Shown in pieces: positions 10,936-22,547 of a DNA stretch of 64,000 nucleotides. Position 1 is the stretch's first letter, and every line of letters starts with the position of its first letter. A program made the position numbers and the translations under genes. The DNA comes from Lathyrus oleraceus (Eukaryota > Streptophyta > Magnoliopsida > Fabales > Fabaceae): the NCBI RefSeq assembly GCF_024323335.1, contig NC_066581.1, positions 433,274,136 to 433,338,135 of the forward strand. Direction: 5' to 3'. Below the pieces are notes generated by a model. That model had not been told where the DNA came from and did no database searches. It saw only the letters and a program-made list of their open reading frames with translations.

Positions 10936-12225
10936 ATGCCTCCAAAGTGTGCAAGCAAGGAGAAGGAGGTAGCCACGTCGTCTCGACCGAAGCAACGGGT
11001 TAGACGCTCGACAAACAATCATGGCATTTTGTTTGACCAACAGGAGCATCAAGAGAGGTATGTCATTCTAGCCAAACGTAAGCTTATCCCAACCATATAC
11101 ATGTGTGATGCCACCCTGGATGAGTTAGGTTTGAAAGAAGAGGTGCACCGCATGTTCCACACCATTGGTATGTTGGAATATATGCAATTTGAGGCACCGA
11201 CCTTCGCTCGGATAACCCTTGAATTTTTGAGTACGGTTGAGTTCAAGATGCGGAGAAGGTGGACAGGGACGGAGTTAGAGTTTTATGGGCAAATTACTTT
11301 CCGGCTGTTTGATGAAGATCATGAGTTATCGGTTGCGGAACTAGGGAGTATTCTGAAACTCCCGGTATCTGGACCCGGATCCCCACCAGACACTTTTTCT
11401 GCTGTTGATTTCTGGCAAGCTATTACAGGTAAAACTGGGTATAACCCCAGCTCGGGAAAGGCTTCTGGAATTCACAACCCGTGCTTTAGGTATGCACAAA
11501 AAGGGTTAGCATACACCCTATTCGGACGGGGTGATAATACTGGGGTTGCGGCAAAGAGAGAATTATATTTTCTGTATTGCATGGCTCACAATGAGCGAAT
11601 CAATGCAGCAGCTTTCGCCGCCAATCATCTGAAACAGGTTGGCCATGCAACTACTGGAGATTTTTCTGTATGTGGGATGATCACGTAGATTGCGGGCCAT
11701 TTCGGGTATGATCAACTGCTGATGGAAGAGACTGCAGTAATGGGCAAGAATAGGATTGACATGCACACGCTAGTCAATCAACAAATGATAGCCATCAGGC
11801 CGACTCATTACACCCTGATGATTCACAATGTAGAAGTGCTCGCACTTCCGGCACCCGGGTCCATTGGCATTGCCAATGCTGCTAATTGGTTATACACAGG
11901 TTCAGCCCAGGCGGTAGGGGAAGATGAACAGTTTGACCATGAGCTTTCAGGTGAGAACATGGAAGAAGATGAGACCCACGGTATGCCGCCCCCACATGAT
12001 TCGAGCCTACCGGGTGAAGGCTCCTCTTTTATGTCGCAGGATCAGTGGGGTTGGATCCAGACGGAGATGGGAACCCTCCGTACCGAGCAGACCAGGCAAG
12101 GTGCGGAACTTGATAGACAGAGTGTGGAACTGTTCCGGCAAGGGACAATCATGGATGATATGCAGGCCATGATGCAACGTCTGATGTTGCATTTCTCGCA
12201 TGATCCTCCGCCTCCTCAACAGTGA
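10936..12225 (+). pseudogene. Athila-type post-pol ORF (env-like position), broken by one amber stop
   Basis: Two frames, 10936-11688 (250 codons) and 11722-12225 (167 codons), lie in the same phase and are separated only by a TAG at 11686-11688. They form one gene of about 430 codons, in the place where Athila, Cyclops and Calypso carry their third, env-like ORF. The N terminus is basic; the middle resembles the protein often labelled plant transposon/ATHILA protein. The last ~60 residues are Gln/Glu-rich with a likely coiled coil. I see no clear signal peptide or membrane segment, so envelope function is unproven. A candidate splice acceptor (TTTTTATCAG, ending 10928) sits 7 nt before the ATG, which would suit expression from a spliced RNA. 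Confidence 0.8.
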
Positions 12226-13661
12226 GCACTGTAAGTCCCCTTCGTGTTTGAATTTAAACATTGAGGTCAATGTTTAGTTCAAGTGTGGGGGGTTTTTCTC
12301 CTTTCATGTTTTATTTTCTTTTAATTTGTTTGTTTTTATTTTGTTTTTGTTATGTTATCATTATATTAGTATGTTTGTTTGTTTTGTTTGTTTTTGGTTC
12401 TTTTGGACCTACTGTGTGTACAGGGTGATGAGAAACGGTTGGACGAGCCCGAGGTCAATGGTAGTGGATGAATCACACCCCTCAAACTAAGGCTGATAAG
12501 GCACCCCGGAAGTTGATGCAACCTTGAGAAAAGAAGTCGGACACATTTTGGGGACACCGGACCAAGAAAGCGGTATGGAAAGACCAAGTCAGGAAAGAAC
12601 CACATAACACGAAGAGACTTCAGAGCTTGCAAGCTAACCAACATGGTGAGATCACAAAAAGCCAAACACGAAATATCAACATGAGAGTTCAGCCAGGTAT
12701 GACTTTATCACTCTGATTTTGCATATGTTCTGTTGACACGTCACAGCATGACAACACACACTGAGGCAAGTTGTTTGTTTAGCCAGAGCCTTTCTAGCCA
12801 TCCCTATATGTATGTTTCCCTTCGTAAACCCCGTTGAGCCTTAGCCATTTTGTTCATTGTAAACCCCATGTTAACGTTAAGCATTATTCATCATAAACCC
12901 CCTGTTAACTTTTAATCATCCATTTCCTTTTGTGTCATAACTCGGTATGATTGTGTGAATTGCAAGATGTGCAATAAAACTAAGTTTGGGGTGAAAATCT
13001 TGTAAGAGAAGGCAAGTGCATAAGATGAGATCATACAAAAAGAAAAACAGTATGTATTTTCTTTAAAAGAAAAAAAAAGAGAAAAAAAAAGAAAAAGAAA
13101 AGAAACAAAAAAGAGAAAAATGCACTTGCCGAGACCTTAGACTCTAACAAATATAAAATGCTCGGAAAATGTGAGTAGAAAAAAGTCAAAAGAGTTTTTA
13201 CCCCAGAGTATACGTGATGCACGGAAAAAAGAAAAGAAATAAAAAGTACACAACATGACTACCGAGTTCAAAAACCCTTGTTATCCAATTTTTTTTGTTT
13301 ATCCCACCGTACCCAAGCCCCGTTACAACCTAAAAAGACCTCAAAAAGTGTGTGGAATCTGCTGTGGTAGTGACATTAGAATGTATTCAAAGTTAAGAGT
13401 CTGATATTGGATACTGTGCTGTGAGTGTACACACCTAACCCTGAGAGATATTGTGAGTGTGTGAAAAGCTTGCAGGTGAAGAGGTTTCGGATGTGGAAAT
13501 GTGGTAAACTGCCTGACTTGGAGAGACCTGAAACTCGATTGGAAAGGAAGAACACAAATGGTGAAAGACTAGGTTGCATTGTGGAAAACGAATTCGGGGG
13601 TGACCTTTGTTTGGACTCAATACATCACTTGAGGACAAGAAATGAGACAAGTTTGGGGTTG
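12226..13661 (+). other. Athila 3' untranslated region with polypurine tract
   Basis: No gene is seen. It holds a 10-bp perfect stem (12255-12276) next to the purine run AAGTGTGGGGGG (12281-12292). A T-rich block follows (12300-12410), then three loose repeats around TAAACCCC (about 12820-12915) and an A/G-only stretch (about 13066-13110). It ends in the likely priming tract AAGTTTGGGGTTG (13649-13661), flush with the LTR. Confidence 0.75.
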
Positions 13662-15060
13662 TGATCGGTCACCATTTCCATTGAATTCCCGCCGCTAATC
13701 CGACATATTTTCATCACCTTGGTAAGATTTATGTTTGTTTTTAGTTGCATTTGAGTCAATTATCATGTTTTGTTGGTTTGGTATTGCATTGCATTCGATT
13801 AAGAGTTTATGTCAAAAAAATATCTCGTTTATGCTTCGTTTGGTAGTGTCATTGTTCCAGGTTTAAAAGCAAGAATGGTGAAGTTCTGGACACTTTGAAG
13901 GACGAAAATATGAAAGAACAGTAGAACAACACGGCCACCCGTGTGCCACCACACGGCCGTGTTGTTGATCAAGCAGAGCAGAGATGAAGCAGAAAACAGA
14001 AATCAACACGGCCACCCGTGTGCCACCACACAGTCGTGTTGATTAAAACAGTGCATTAACACGGGCACTCGTGTGTAGGGACACGACCCGTGTTGTTGCC
14101 ACTATAACGTATGCTGAAATTAATTAATACTGAAGAACAAAACGGCCACCCGTGTGCCACCACACGGCCGTGTTGATTCAACGCAGCTTGGAAAACCTAA
14201 TTTTTGCTGTTTAACCCGATTATGCTCATTAAGGGTAGTTTGGACCTTTAGCTTGGAAGAGAGTCATCTGAAGCTATAAGAAGGCTGGGAAGAGAAAGAA
14301 GAAGGGACCTTTTGACAGACGAACGAAAGCATTACAGTGGACGAGATAGCGAATACGACGGATTCGAAGACGGCGAGAAAGAAGAAGGGACCTTTCCTTT
14401 ATGAATTCTTTAAGTACTATGAGAGGCTAAACCCCCTGATGCTAGGGGGGTGGTCCTGATGTTATCGTATGCTATGAATGTGAACCAATGGTTCCTTGAT
14501 TACTATATTATGGATTTCAATTCAATTGTGTGATGTTATTATGTTTTTGTATCGGACAAATACGAATTAATCTATGACTTCCAATAACAGGATTGTGATT
14601 GGTAGGGTTTTTACACAATTGGGTTTATGAATGCATCATCTAGGACTAGAACCTTTCATAAATCACTGTAAACCTTGGTATTTTGTATGATTAAAACCAA
14701 TGATTAATTGAATGGACATTTGAGTAAGAATTGGTAGTTTAATAGTTTCTTCCTTAAGGACTTAAGTAAGAACATTCTGAGGTTAGGAGATTGAATGTAT
14801 CACATGTATTAAGGAAATCGGGACTAATTCATAACCGGTTAACTCAACCACTCACCCTAGCATCTTTTATCTTAATCAATTATTTTTAATATTTTCGTGT
14901 TACTATTCTAAATTCCAAAATAACACAACCATTATCTTTTTGTTCTGATAGAATTAAATTAAAGTAAGTAACTCCTACGCAATCCTTGAGATCGATACTG
15001 GGAAATAAACTCCTTATTACTACATCGGTAAAAATAGTACACTTGCTATTTTTCCGATCA
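13662..15060 (+). repeat. 3' LTR of the Athila-like element (1399 bp)
   Basis: It starts TGATCGG and ends CCGATCA, matching 7-bp inverted termini. It is preceded by the purine tract at 13649-13661 and followed at once by unrelated tandem repeats. It contains the ACACGGCCGTGT array at 13928-14175. The 5' LTR is outside the window, so divergence and the target duplication cannot be judged. Confidence 0.87.
13928..14175 (+). repeat. ACACGGCCGTGT palindromic array in Athila LTR
   Basis: Four imperfect units combine ACACGGCCACCCGTGT and ACACGGCCGTGT, some with single changes, separated by A-rich spacers. It is the same motif as the internal array at 10428-10623. Confidence 0.88.
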
Positions 15061-15720
15061 AAGATCAAACAACAAAGCTTGCTATCACCAAAAGGATGAT
15101 AGTATGACCAAAATGATTGCAAATATCACCACCACCAAAATGATGATGGTTAGACCATAACTTCAAGGATCTCGGGCACCAAAAGGATGACAGTAAGATC
15201 AAATCACAAAACTTTCTATCACCAAAAGAATGATAGTAAGTACACAACTTCAATGATCACCATCACCAAAGGATGAAGGTAAGATCAACAACAATGCTTG
15301 CTATCACCAAAAGGATGATAGTAAGATCACAACTTCAACAATCACCATCACCAAAAGGATGAAGTTATGATCAATAAACAAATCTTGCTATCACTAAAAG
15401 GATGATAGTAAGACCAAAACTTTAACAATTTCTATCCCCAAAAGGATAGTGGTTAGATAATACAGACAAAGATTTACCATCACCAAAAGGATGATGGACA
15501 TCACCAAAAGGATGATGGACATCACCAAAAGGATGATGGTGACATAATGACAAAGGTAGCCATCACCAAAATGGTGATGTTTAAACAAACTTCAAGAATC
15601 ACCATCATCAAAAGGATGATGGTTATATATTACATTGACACATATCATCATCATCAAAAGGATGATGGTTAAACCAAGACTTCAAAGATCACCATCACCA
15701 AAAGGATTCTAGTTAAGAAC
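15061..15720. repeat. Minisatellite of small hairpins, Ogre A 3' UTR
   Basis: Over a dozen imperfect copies of a CCATCACCAAAAGGATGATGG-like unit alternate with spacers of roughly 20-60 bp. Each unit is a near-palindrome (CCATC/GATGG or CTATC/GATAG arms around CCAAAAGG). Three almost perfect 21-bp copies lie end to end near 15478-15540. The position downstream (minus strand) of Ogre pol fits the hypervariable 3' UTR known in Ogre elements. Confidence 0.8.
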
Positions 15721-15976
15721 AACCTACTGGGTAAGAATAGCCTACTGGGGAAAATATCAAATAGGGTTTACAACTATCGGTTACTGGGCAGAAGACCAAA
15801 GAGAGAGAATATCCGTCACTGGTTAAATTGTACATATCAAGGATAGACTTAGGGGAAGAGTATCCGTTATCGGTTAGGATGAACATATCAAGGATAGACC
15901 ACCTGGGAAAATGGGAAGAATATCCGCTACCGGTTAGGGTAAACATATCAAGGATAGACTTCCTGGAAGAAGTAGG
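15721..15976. repeat. Tandem repeat array of Ogre A 3' UTR, left half
   Basis: Repeats contain CTACTGGG, GAATATCCGTCACTGGTTA and CATATCAAGGATAGAC elements at intervals of about 55-110 bp. The array resumes at 24584 after Tekay-2, showing that Tekay-2 split it. Confidence 0.82.
15972..15976. other. Target-site duplication GTAGG, left copy (Tekay-2)
   Basis: GTAGG immediately precedes the LTR start at 15977 and recurs directly after the 3' LTR at 24579-24583. A 5-bp duplication is usual for Ty3/gypsy integrases. Confidence 0.95.
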
Positions 15977-16112
15977 TGTAACACCCCGATAATAATATGA
16001 TAATTATTTAAATTAAGTTAATAATATATTTATTAATTTAATTAGATAATTGGATTATTATTATTATTATTTTGGAATTATTGAATTATTATTATTATTA
16101 TTGGGATAATAA

Positions 16113-16188
16113 TATAAAAGTGGAAAATATATAAGTGTGAAATAAGGAAAAAGAGTCTCATTTTGGAAAAGAAAGTTTTCACGTGAAA
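16113..16188 (+). promoter_or_regulatory. Candidate promoter of Tekay-2: TATA box and G-box palindrome
   Basis: TATAAAAG (16113-16120) is followed 57 bp later by TTTCACGTGAAA (16177-16188). The same pair occurs in the 3' LTR (G-box at 22745-22756), and the G-box also in Tekay-1. If the TATA box is used, transcription would begin near 16145, leaving a very short U3. Confidence 0.5.
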
Positions 16189-16579
16189 CAGAGAAGCGAT
16201 TGAGAAAGTGGAGAAAAGGCAAAGAGGCAGAGCAAGAGGAAGAAGATTGGAGAAGAGAAAAGCTTAGAGATTAGAGATTGCCGGATTAACTCAGGTAAGG
16301 GGGGTTTATCGTCGTTTAATGGGTATTATGGGTTAGCATGTAATGGGTAGTGATAAACCGTTGAATTGACCCTAATTGGGATGTTGAATGCTGAAAAATT
16401 ATGTTGGATAAGCTGTGTTAAAACTGAAATTGAACCTGTATTTGTGTGAGTTGTGATTTCCCGAACGTATAGCTTTTTACGGAATCGGAATCGGAGGTCC
16501 GGAAGTCCTCCAACGGCGGAAAATGCGGTGAATTCTGCATTCTGCTTTGTGTTAGCGCAGGAACAGCTTTCTGTCTTGC

Positions 16580-16830
16580 GTTAACCGGTTAACCCAGGGT
16601 GTTAACCGGTTAACACTGTTGCGAATTAGGAAAATGTGCTGTTTTACTTGCGTTAACCGGTTAACCCAGGGCGTTAACCGGTTAACACTGTTGTGATTGC
16701 TGAGATATTGCTGTTTTTGCTGCGTTAACCGGTTAACCCAGGGCGTTAACCGGTTAACACTATTAAGTTTTAGGCAGGAAGCGTGTTTGTGCTGCGTTAA
16801 CCGGTTAACCCAGGGCGTTAACCGGTTAAC
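16580..16830. repeat. Array of eight GTTAACCGGTTAAC palindromes, 5' LTR of Tekay-2
   Basis: Four units each hold two copies of the 14-bp palindrome GTTAACCGGTTAAC separated by CCAGGGCG or CCAGGGTG, followed by ACTGTT or a variant. The spacers between units differ in sequence. Confidence 0.93.
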
Positions 16831-18014
16831 ACTGTTGAAAAGTGGGAAAATTGGTATTTTAATGTTGTGAACATAATTGGGGATTGGCCTATATCGGTGT
16901 GTGATATAGTAGGGATTATTTCCCGTTGTTTTGAGTAGGATAGGTATTAGTAGAGTGTGCTAATACTGTGATTGAATTATTTGGCATGACATGATATAAT
17001 TATGTGATAAATATGCTGATGATGTGTGAAAATATGCATAATGCTGTGAATGTATAAATTATGCATGTGTTAGTGAATGGACTGTTTTATGGCTTAGAGT
17101 GTGAGCATATGTCCATTGTGAATTGTTGTTTGATGAGGTTGCATTGCTAGGTGAATTAGCATGCATATTGTGGCCTTTATGGTGGTAGCTAATTCCCATG
17201 GTGAGGAATTAGTGAGTAAATCATTGTAGATTGTTGTTGATGTTTGCATGCTAGGTGATTAGCGTGCATGGCATAGCCCTTGGGGTGGTAGCTAATTCCC
17301 ATGGTGAGGAATTAGTGAGTGAGTCACTAGGTCTCAAATGAGTGGGACTAGTGAGCTTGGTAGCCGTACCTGGATTTGGTCGGTGAGGTTGAACTATATG
17401 TTCACGAAGAGTCGGTACCGCATGCATGGAGTCTCATTGCATAATATGTGTATGGCGTATAATATGAATGGATGTATTCCAATATTATACGTGTGTTTGT
17501 ATTTGTATTGAGTATGATAATTGAATTGATGTGCCGTTACCGAATGTGTGATGTGATTAGGGTGATTAATGTGTTAATTTACTTAACATGACATGATATT
17601 TTATAATGCTTATTATATCGATTGAGGAACTCACCCTTACAACTATTTTTCAGGTAACGAGCAATGAGTTGAGTAGAAGCTAATGCTTGGAGTCTAGTGT
17701 AGTCTCCTTAGTGGGTCATGCTCTGATAGATGTAACATCGGGAGGGAACATTTTAATTGTGTTGTTGATGATTGTTGAACCAGTTTACATGTAGTATGTT
17801 GCATGTTTTGAATGATCGATTTGATCTCTATCCGCTGCGTATTGTGCAATACTTTATGTTTTGAGTTAAATAATGAGCATGACTAAATATTATGGAAAAT
17901 GGTGTGTGAAGTGATTGTGTGACACCCTTAATTGCATATTACTCTGATTGATATACATATATATATTGTTATTTAATTAAATATTTGGGGTATTTTAGAA
18001 GGGTGTTACATTAG

Positions 18015-18026
18015 TGGTATCAGAGC
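18015..18026 (+). promoter_or_regulatory. Primer-binding site of Tekay-2
   Basis: TGGTATCAGAGC, 5 nt after the LTR end, identical to that of Tekay-1 (initiator Met tRNA type). Confidence 0.94.
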
Positions 18027-18134
18027 ATAGTCGGTCGAGTCGAGTCGTGATTATTCTGTTCCCCTGTACGGGATAGGTGTTGTGTAACCCTATCAGTACT
18101 TATTGTTTTAGTTTGTTGGGTTTTCAGAATAGAG

Positions 18135-21100
18135 ATGGCTGGAAGAGGTAGAGACGATGCTGCGATTGCTGAGGCTCTGGGTATGCTGGCTGGAGTACTT
18201 GGGGGAAATCCGAATGTTGTGGGAATGGGAGCTGCTCGTCAACTGAGTGAGTTCCAGAAGAACAATCCTCCAATGTTCAAGGGAGCATACGATCCAGATG
18301 GTGCTCAGAAGTGGTTGAAGGAGATCGAGAGGATCTTCCGAGTGACTGAGTGTGCCGATAACCAGAAGGTCAGGTTCGGTACGCATATGTTGTCAGAAGA
18401 AGCAGATGATTGGTGGGTTGCTACCCGCACTGAGTTGGAAACCGCTGGGAATACTGAGATCACTTGGGCTGTGTTCAGAGAGAGATTCCTGAGGAAGTAC
18501 TTTCCAGAAGATGTCAGAGGAAAGAAAGAGATAGAGTTCTTGGAATTGAAGCAGGGTGACAAGTCTGTTACTGAGTATGCTGCTAAGTTCACAGAGCTGT
18601 CGAAGTATTACACTCCCTATGATGAGGCTACTGGGGAATTTTCGAAATGTGTGAAGTTTGAGAACGGGTTGCGTCCCGAGATCAAGCAGGCTATTGGATA
18701 TCAGCGGATTAGAGTGTTTTCTGATTTGGTTGACTGTTGCAGGATTTTTGAACAGGATTCCAAAGCCAGAGCAGAGAGCTATCAGCAAAGGGTTGATAGG
18801 AAAGGCAAGAATCAGAATGATCGTGGGAAATCGTATGCAGCTGGCAAAGGTTTCCAGAGACAGAGTGGGATGAAGAGGCCTAGTGGGGGAGACTCTAGTG
18901 CCCCTGCTAAGTGTTACAGATGTGGTCAGGCTGGACATCGTATCCATGAGTGTACCAGTAATGAGAAGAAGTGTTTTAAGTGTGGAAAAGGTGGTCACTT
19001 GGCTGCAGAGTGCCGGTTGAAGACTGTGACTTGTTTCAACTGTGGAGAGGTGGGTCATATCAGTCCACAGTGTCCTAAGCCGAAGAGAGAGAACCAGTCG
19101 GGAGGCAAGGTCTTTGCTTTATCGGGTTCTGAGACTTCTGCAGATGATCGTTTGATCAGAGGTACGTGTTATATTAATGGCTTTCCTCTTGTAGCTATTA
19201 TTGACACAGGTGCTACTCATTCCTTTATATCTTTGGATTGTGCTGTGAAACTTAAGTTAGAGATCTCTGAGATGTTGGGTAGTGTGGTGATTGATACTCC
19301 TGCGAAGGGTTCAGTGACTACTACTTCAGTTTGTTTAAATTGTCCTTTGAGTATTTTTGGTAGAGACTTTGGGATGGACCTAGTGTGTCTTCCACTAGTG
19401 CAGATTGACGTTATCTTGGGTATGAACTGGTTGGTGTCTAACCGGGTTTCTATCAACTGTTTTGATAAGACTGTGATCTTTCCTGAGATTGAGGAAGGAG
19501 AGAGTTTGGTTCTATCAGCGAGGCAGGTGAATGAGGCAGTAGCAGATGGGGCAGAGTTGTTTATGCTGTTAGCGACTTTGGAGGCTAAAGATAAACTGGT
19601 GATTTGCGATCTAGCTGTGGTGTGTGATTTTCCCGATGTGTTTCCGGGAGAAGTGAATGAATTACCGCCAGAGTGTGAAGTTGAGTTCTCGATTGATTTG
19701 GTACCGGGTACTAGGCCGATATCGATGGCTCCGTACCGTATGTCTGCTGTTGAGTTAACTGAATTGAAGAGTCAGTTGGAAGATCTGTTGGATAAGAAAT
19801 TTATTCGTCCGAGTGTGTCACCGTGGGGTGCACCAGTGTTATTGGTTAAGAAGAAAGAAGGTACTATGAGGTTGTGTGTGGACTACAGGCAACTGAATAA
19901 AGTGACGATCAAGAATCGGTATCCTTTGCCGAGGATTGATGATTTGATGGATCAGTTGGTTGGTGCGAGTGTGTTCAGCAAAATAGATTTGAGATCGGGA
20001 TATCATCAGATACGTGTGAAAACTGAGGATATTCAGAAGACTGCTTTCAGAACAAGGTATGGACATTATGAGTATTCTGTAATGCCTTTTGGTGTGACTA
20101 ATGCGCCTGGAGTGTTTATGGAGTATATGAATAGGATTTTCCATCCGTACCTAGATCAGTTTGTTGTGGTGTTTATTGATGACATTTTGGTGTATTCGAA
20201 ATCTGAAGAAGAGCATGCTGAGCATTTGAGAGTGGTTTTAGGAGTCCTACGAGAAAAGAAGTTATTTGCTAAACTGTCGAAATGTGAATTTTTGTTAAAA
20301 GAGGTTAGTTTTCTTGGTCATGTGATTTCGAGAGGTGGTGTTGCTGTTGATCCTTCTAAGATAGAAGCAGTATCTAAGTGGGAAGCTCCGAAGTCAGTTT
20401 CTGAGATAAGGAGTTTTCTTGGTTTGGCTGGTTATTATAGGAAGTTCATTGAGGGATTTTCTAAGTTGGCGTTACCGTTGACGATGTTGACTAGAAAGGG
20501 GCAAGCGTTTGTTTGGGACTCAAAATGTGAAGAAGGTTTCCAAGAGTTAAAGAGAAGGTTGACTACTGCTCCTATTCTGATATTACCGAGTTCGTCAGAA
20601 CCATTTGAGGTTTACTGTGATGCTTCATTGTTGGGCTTGGGTGGTGTGTTGATGCAGAATAAGCAGGTTATACCCTATGCTTCGAGACAACTGAGGGTTC
20701 ATGAAAGGAACTACCCGACACACGATTTAGAGTTGGCAGCTGTGGTATTTGTTCTGAAGTTATGGAGGCATTACTTGTACGGGTCAAGATTTGAGGTTTT
20801 CAGTGACCATAAGAGTTTAAAGTATTTGTTTGATCAGAAAGAGCTGAATATGAGACAGAGGAGATGGTTAGAGTTTCTGAAGGATTATGACTTTGGTTTG
20901 AATTACCATCCGGGTAAAGCAAACGTAGTGGCTGATGCATTGAGTCGGAAATCATTGCATATGTCTATGTTAATGGTTAAGGAATTGGATTTAATTGAAC
21001 AGTTTAGAGACTTGAGTTTGGTGTGTGAGAGTACTCACAATAGTGTTAAATTGGGGATGTTGAAGTTAACGAGTGGTATTCTGGATGAGATTAGAGAGGG

Positions 21101-22505
21101 TCAGAAATCCGATGTGCTTTTGGTTGATAAGTTGACTCTAGTGAATCAAGGTCAAGGTGGTGAATTCAGAGTTGATGAGAATGGTGTTTTGAAATTTGGT
21201 AATCGGGTGTGTATTCCGGATGTTACCGAACTTAAGAAGAGTATTCTTGAAGAAGGACATCGTAGTGGCCTGAGTATTCATCCTGGAGCTACGAAGATGT
21301 ATCATGATTTGAAAAAGTTATTTTGGTGGCCGGGAATGAAAAGAGAAATTGCGAGTTTTGTTTATTCCTGCTTGACTTGTCAGAAGTCAAAGATTGAGCA
21401 TCAGAAGCCGTCTGGGCTAATGCAACCGTTGGCTATTCCAGAGTGGAAGTGGGATAGTATCAGTATGGATTTTGTTTCTGGGTTACCGAGGACAAATAAG
21501 AATTTTGAAGCTATTTGGGTGATTGTAGACAGATTGACAAAATCGGCTCATTTCATTCCGATCAGAATGGATTATCCGTTAGAGAGATTAGCCGAGTTGT
21601 ATATTGAGAAGATTGTAAGTTTGCATGGTATTCCGTCGAGTATTGTTTCGGACAGAGATCCTAGATTTACATCGAAGTTCTGGGAAGGTTTGCAGAGGGC
21701 TTTGGGAACTAAGCTGAGATTGAGTTCTGCATATCATCCGCAGACTGATGGTCAGACTGAGAGGACGATTCAGTCACTGGAGGATCTTTTGAGGGCTTGT
21801 GTTTTGGAAAAGGGAGGTGCTTGGGATTGTTACTTACCTTTGATTGAGTTTACCTACAACAATAGTTTTCATTCGAGCATTGGTATGGCACCGTTTGAAG
21901 CTTTGTATGGTAGGAGATGTCGGACACCTTTATGTTGGTATGAGTCCGGTGAGAGTGCTGTGGTTGGACCGGAGATTGTTCAACAAACTACGGAAAAGAT
22001 TAAGATGATTCAGGAGAAGATGAGAATTGCTCAGAGTCGTCAGAAGAGTTATCACGACAAGAGAAGGAAGTCACTTGAGTTTCAAGAGGGAGATCATGTG
22101 TTTCTTTGTGTTACTCCGATAACTGGGGTTGGTCGAGCTTTGAAGTCGAAGAAGTTGACACCTCGATTTGTTGGTCCTTATCAGATTTTGGAGAGGATAG
22201 GGGAGGTAGCCTATCGTATCGCTTTACCGCCGTCACTTGCGAATTTGCATGAGGTTTTTCATGTGTCTCAGTTGAGGAGGTACATTCATGATCCGTCGCA
22301 TGTAGTCCAAATAGATGATGTACAGGTGAGAGATAACCTGACTGTTGAAACATCACCTATGAGGATTGAGGATCGAGAGTTGAAGCAGTTGCGGGGTAAA
22401 GAGATTGCCTTGGTGAAGGTAGCTTGGGGAGGACCAGCAGGTGGCAATGTGACTTGGGAACTGGAGAGTCAGATGAAGGAGTCTTATCCGGAGTTATTCG
22501 CTTGA
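18135..22505 (+). CDS. Gag-Pol polyprotein, Tekay chromovirus (copy 2)
   Basis: It is an open 1456-residue frame, co-linear with the copy at 580 and differing at scattered residues only. It has three CCHC knuckles (about 260-313), protease DTGA near 356, RT with FIDD near 680, and RNase H near 825-950. Integrase has its HHCC finger and D, D, E near 1111, 1172 and 1208, followed by GPY/F and a terminal chromodomain of about 50 residues. RT here has the usual TNAP. I see no stop, frameshift or lost catalytic residue. The start is the first in-frame ATG, 124 bp past the LTR. Confidence 0.96.
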   Translation: MAGRGRDDAAIAEALGMLAGVLGGNPNVVGMGAARQLSEFQKNNPPMFKGAYDPDGAQKWLKEIERIFRVTECADNQKVRFGTHMLSEEADDWWVATRTELETAGNTEITWAVFRERFLRKYFPEDVRGKKEIEFLELKQGDKSVTEYAAKFTELSKYYTPYDEATGEFSKCVKFENGLRPEIKQAIGYQRIRVFSDLVDCCRIFEQDSKARAESYQQRVDRKGKNQNDRGKSYAAGKGFQRQSGMKRPSGGDSSAPAKCYRCGQAGHRIHECTSNEKKCFKCGKGGHLAAECRLKTVTCFNCGEVGHISPQCPKPKRENQSGGKVFALSGSETSADDRLIRGTCYINGFPLVAIIDTGATHSFISLDCAVKLKLEISEMLGSVVIDTPAKGSVTTTSVCLNCPLSIFGRDFGMDLVCLPLVQIDVILGMNWLVSNRVSINCFDKTVIFPEIEEGESLVLSARQVNEAVADGAELFMLLATLEAKDKLVICDLAVVCDFPDVFPGEVNELPPECEVEFSIDLVPGTRPISMAPYRMSAVELTELKSQLEDLLDKKFIRPSVSPWGAPVLLVKKKEGTMRLCVDYRQLNKVTIKNRYPLPRIDDLMDQLVGASVFSKIDLRSGYHQIRVKTEDIQKTAFRTRYGHYEYSVMPFGVTNAPGVFMEYMNRIFHPYLDQFVVVFIDDILVYSKSEEEHAEHLRVVLGVLREKKLFAKLSKCEFLLKEVSFLGHVISRGGVAVDPSKIEAVSKWEAPKSVSEIRSFLGLAGYYRKFIEGFSKLALPLTMLTRKGQAFVWDSKCEEGFQELKRRLTTAPILILPSSSEPFEVYCDASLLGLGGVLMQNKQVIPYASRQLRVHERNYPTHDLELAAVVFVLKLWRHYLYGSRFEVFSDHKSLKYLFDQKELNMRQRRWLEFLKDYDFGLNYHPGKANVVADALSRKSLHMSMLMVKELDLIEQFRDLSLVCESTHNSVKLGMLKLTSGILDEIREGQKSDVLLVDKLTLVNQGQGGEFRVDENGVLKFGNRVCIPDVTELKKSILEEGHRSGLSIHPGATKMYHDLKKLFWWPGMKREIASFVYSCLTCQKSKIEHQKPSGLMQPLAIPEWKWDSISMDFVSGLPRTNKNFEAIWVIVDRLTKSAHFIPIRMDYPLERLAELYIEKIVSLHGIPSSIVSDRDPRFTSKFWEGLQRALGTKLRLSSAYHPQTDGQTERTIQSLEDLLRACVLEKGGAWDCYLPLIEFTYNNSFHSSIGMAPFEALYGRRCRTPLCWYESGESAVVGPEIVQQTTEKIKMIQEKMRIAQSRQKSYHDKRRKSLEFQEGDHVFLCVTPITGVGRALKSKKLTPRFVGPYQILERIGEVAYRIALPPSLANLHEVFHVSQLRRYIHDPSHVVQIDDVQVRDNLTVETSPMRIEDRELKQLRGKEIALVKVAWGGPAGGNVTWELESQMKESYPELFA

Positions 22506-22534
22506 GGTATGTTTTCGAGGACGAAAACTCTTTT

Positions 22535-22547
22535 AGTGGGGGAGAGT
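22535..22547 (+). promoter_or_regulatory. Polypurine tract of Tekay-2
   Basis: AGTGGGGGAGAGT, flush with the 3' LTR and identical to the Tekay-1 tract. Confidence 0.9.

Larger units (their letters stand above)
15977..18010 (+). repeat. 5' LTR of Tekay-2 (2034 bp)
   Basis: It runs from TGTAACACCCCGATAA to GGGTGTTACA. A TATAAAAG box (16113-16120) and the palindrome TTTCACGTGAAA (16177-16188) lie in the first 215 bp. The block 16580-16830 carries GTTAACCGGTTAAC palindromes. Hairpins lie at 17189-17212 and 17292-17315. Confidence 0.96.
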
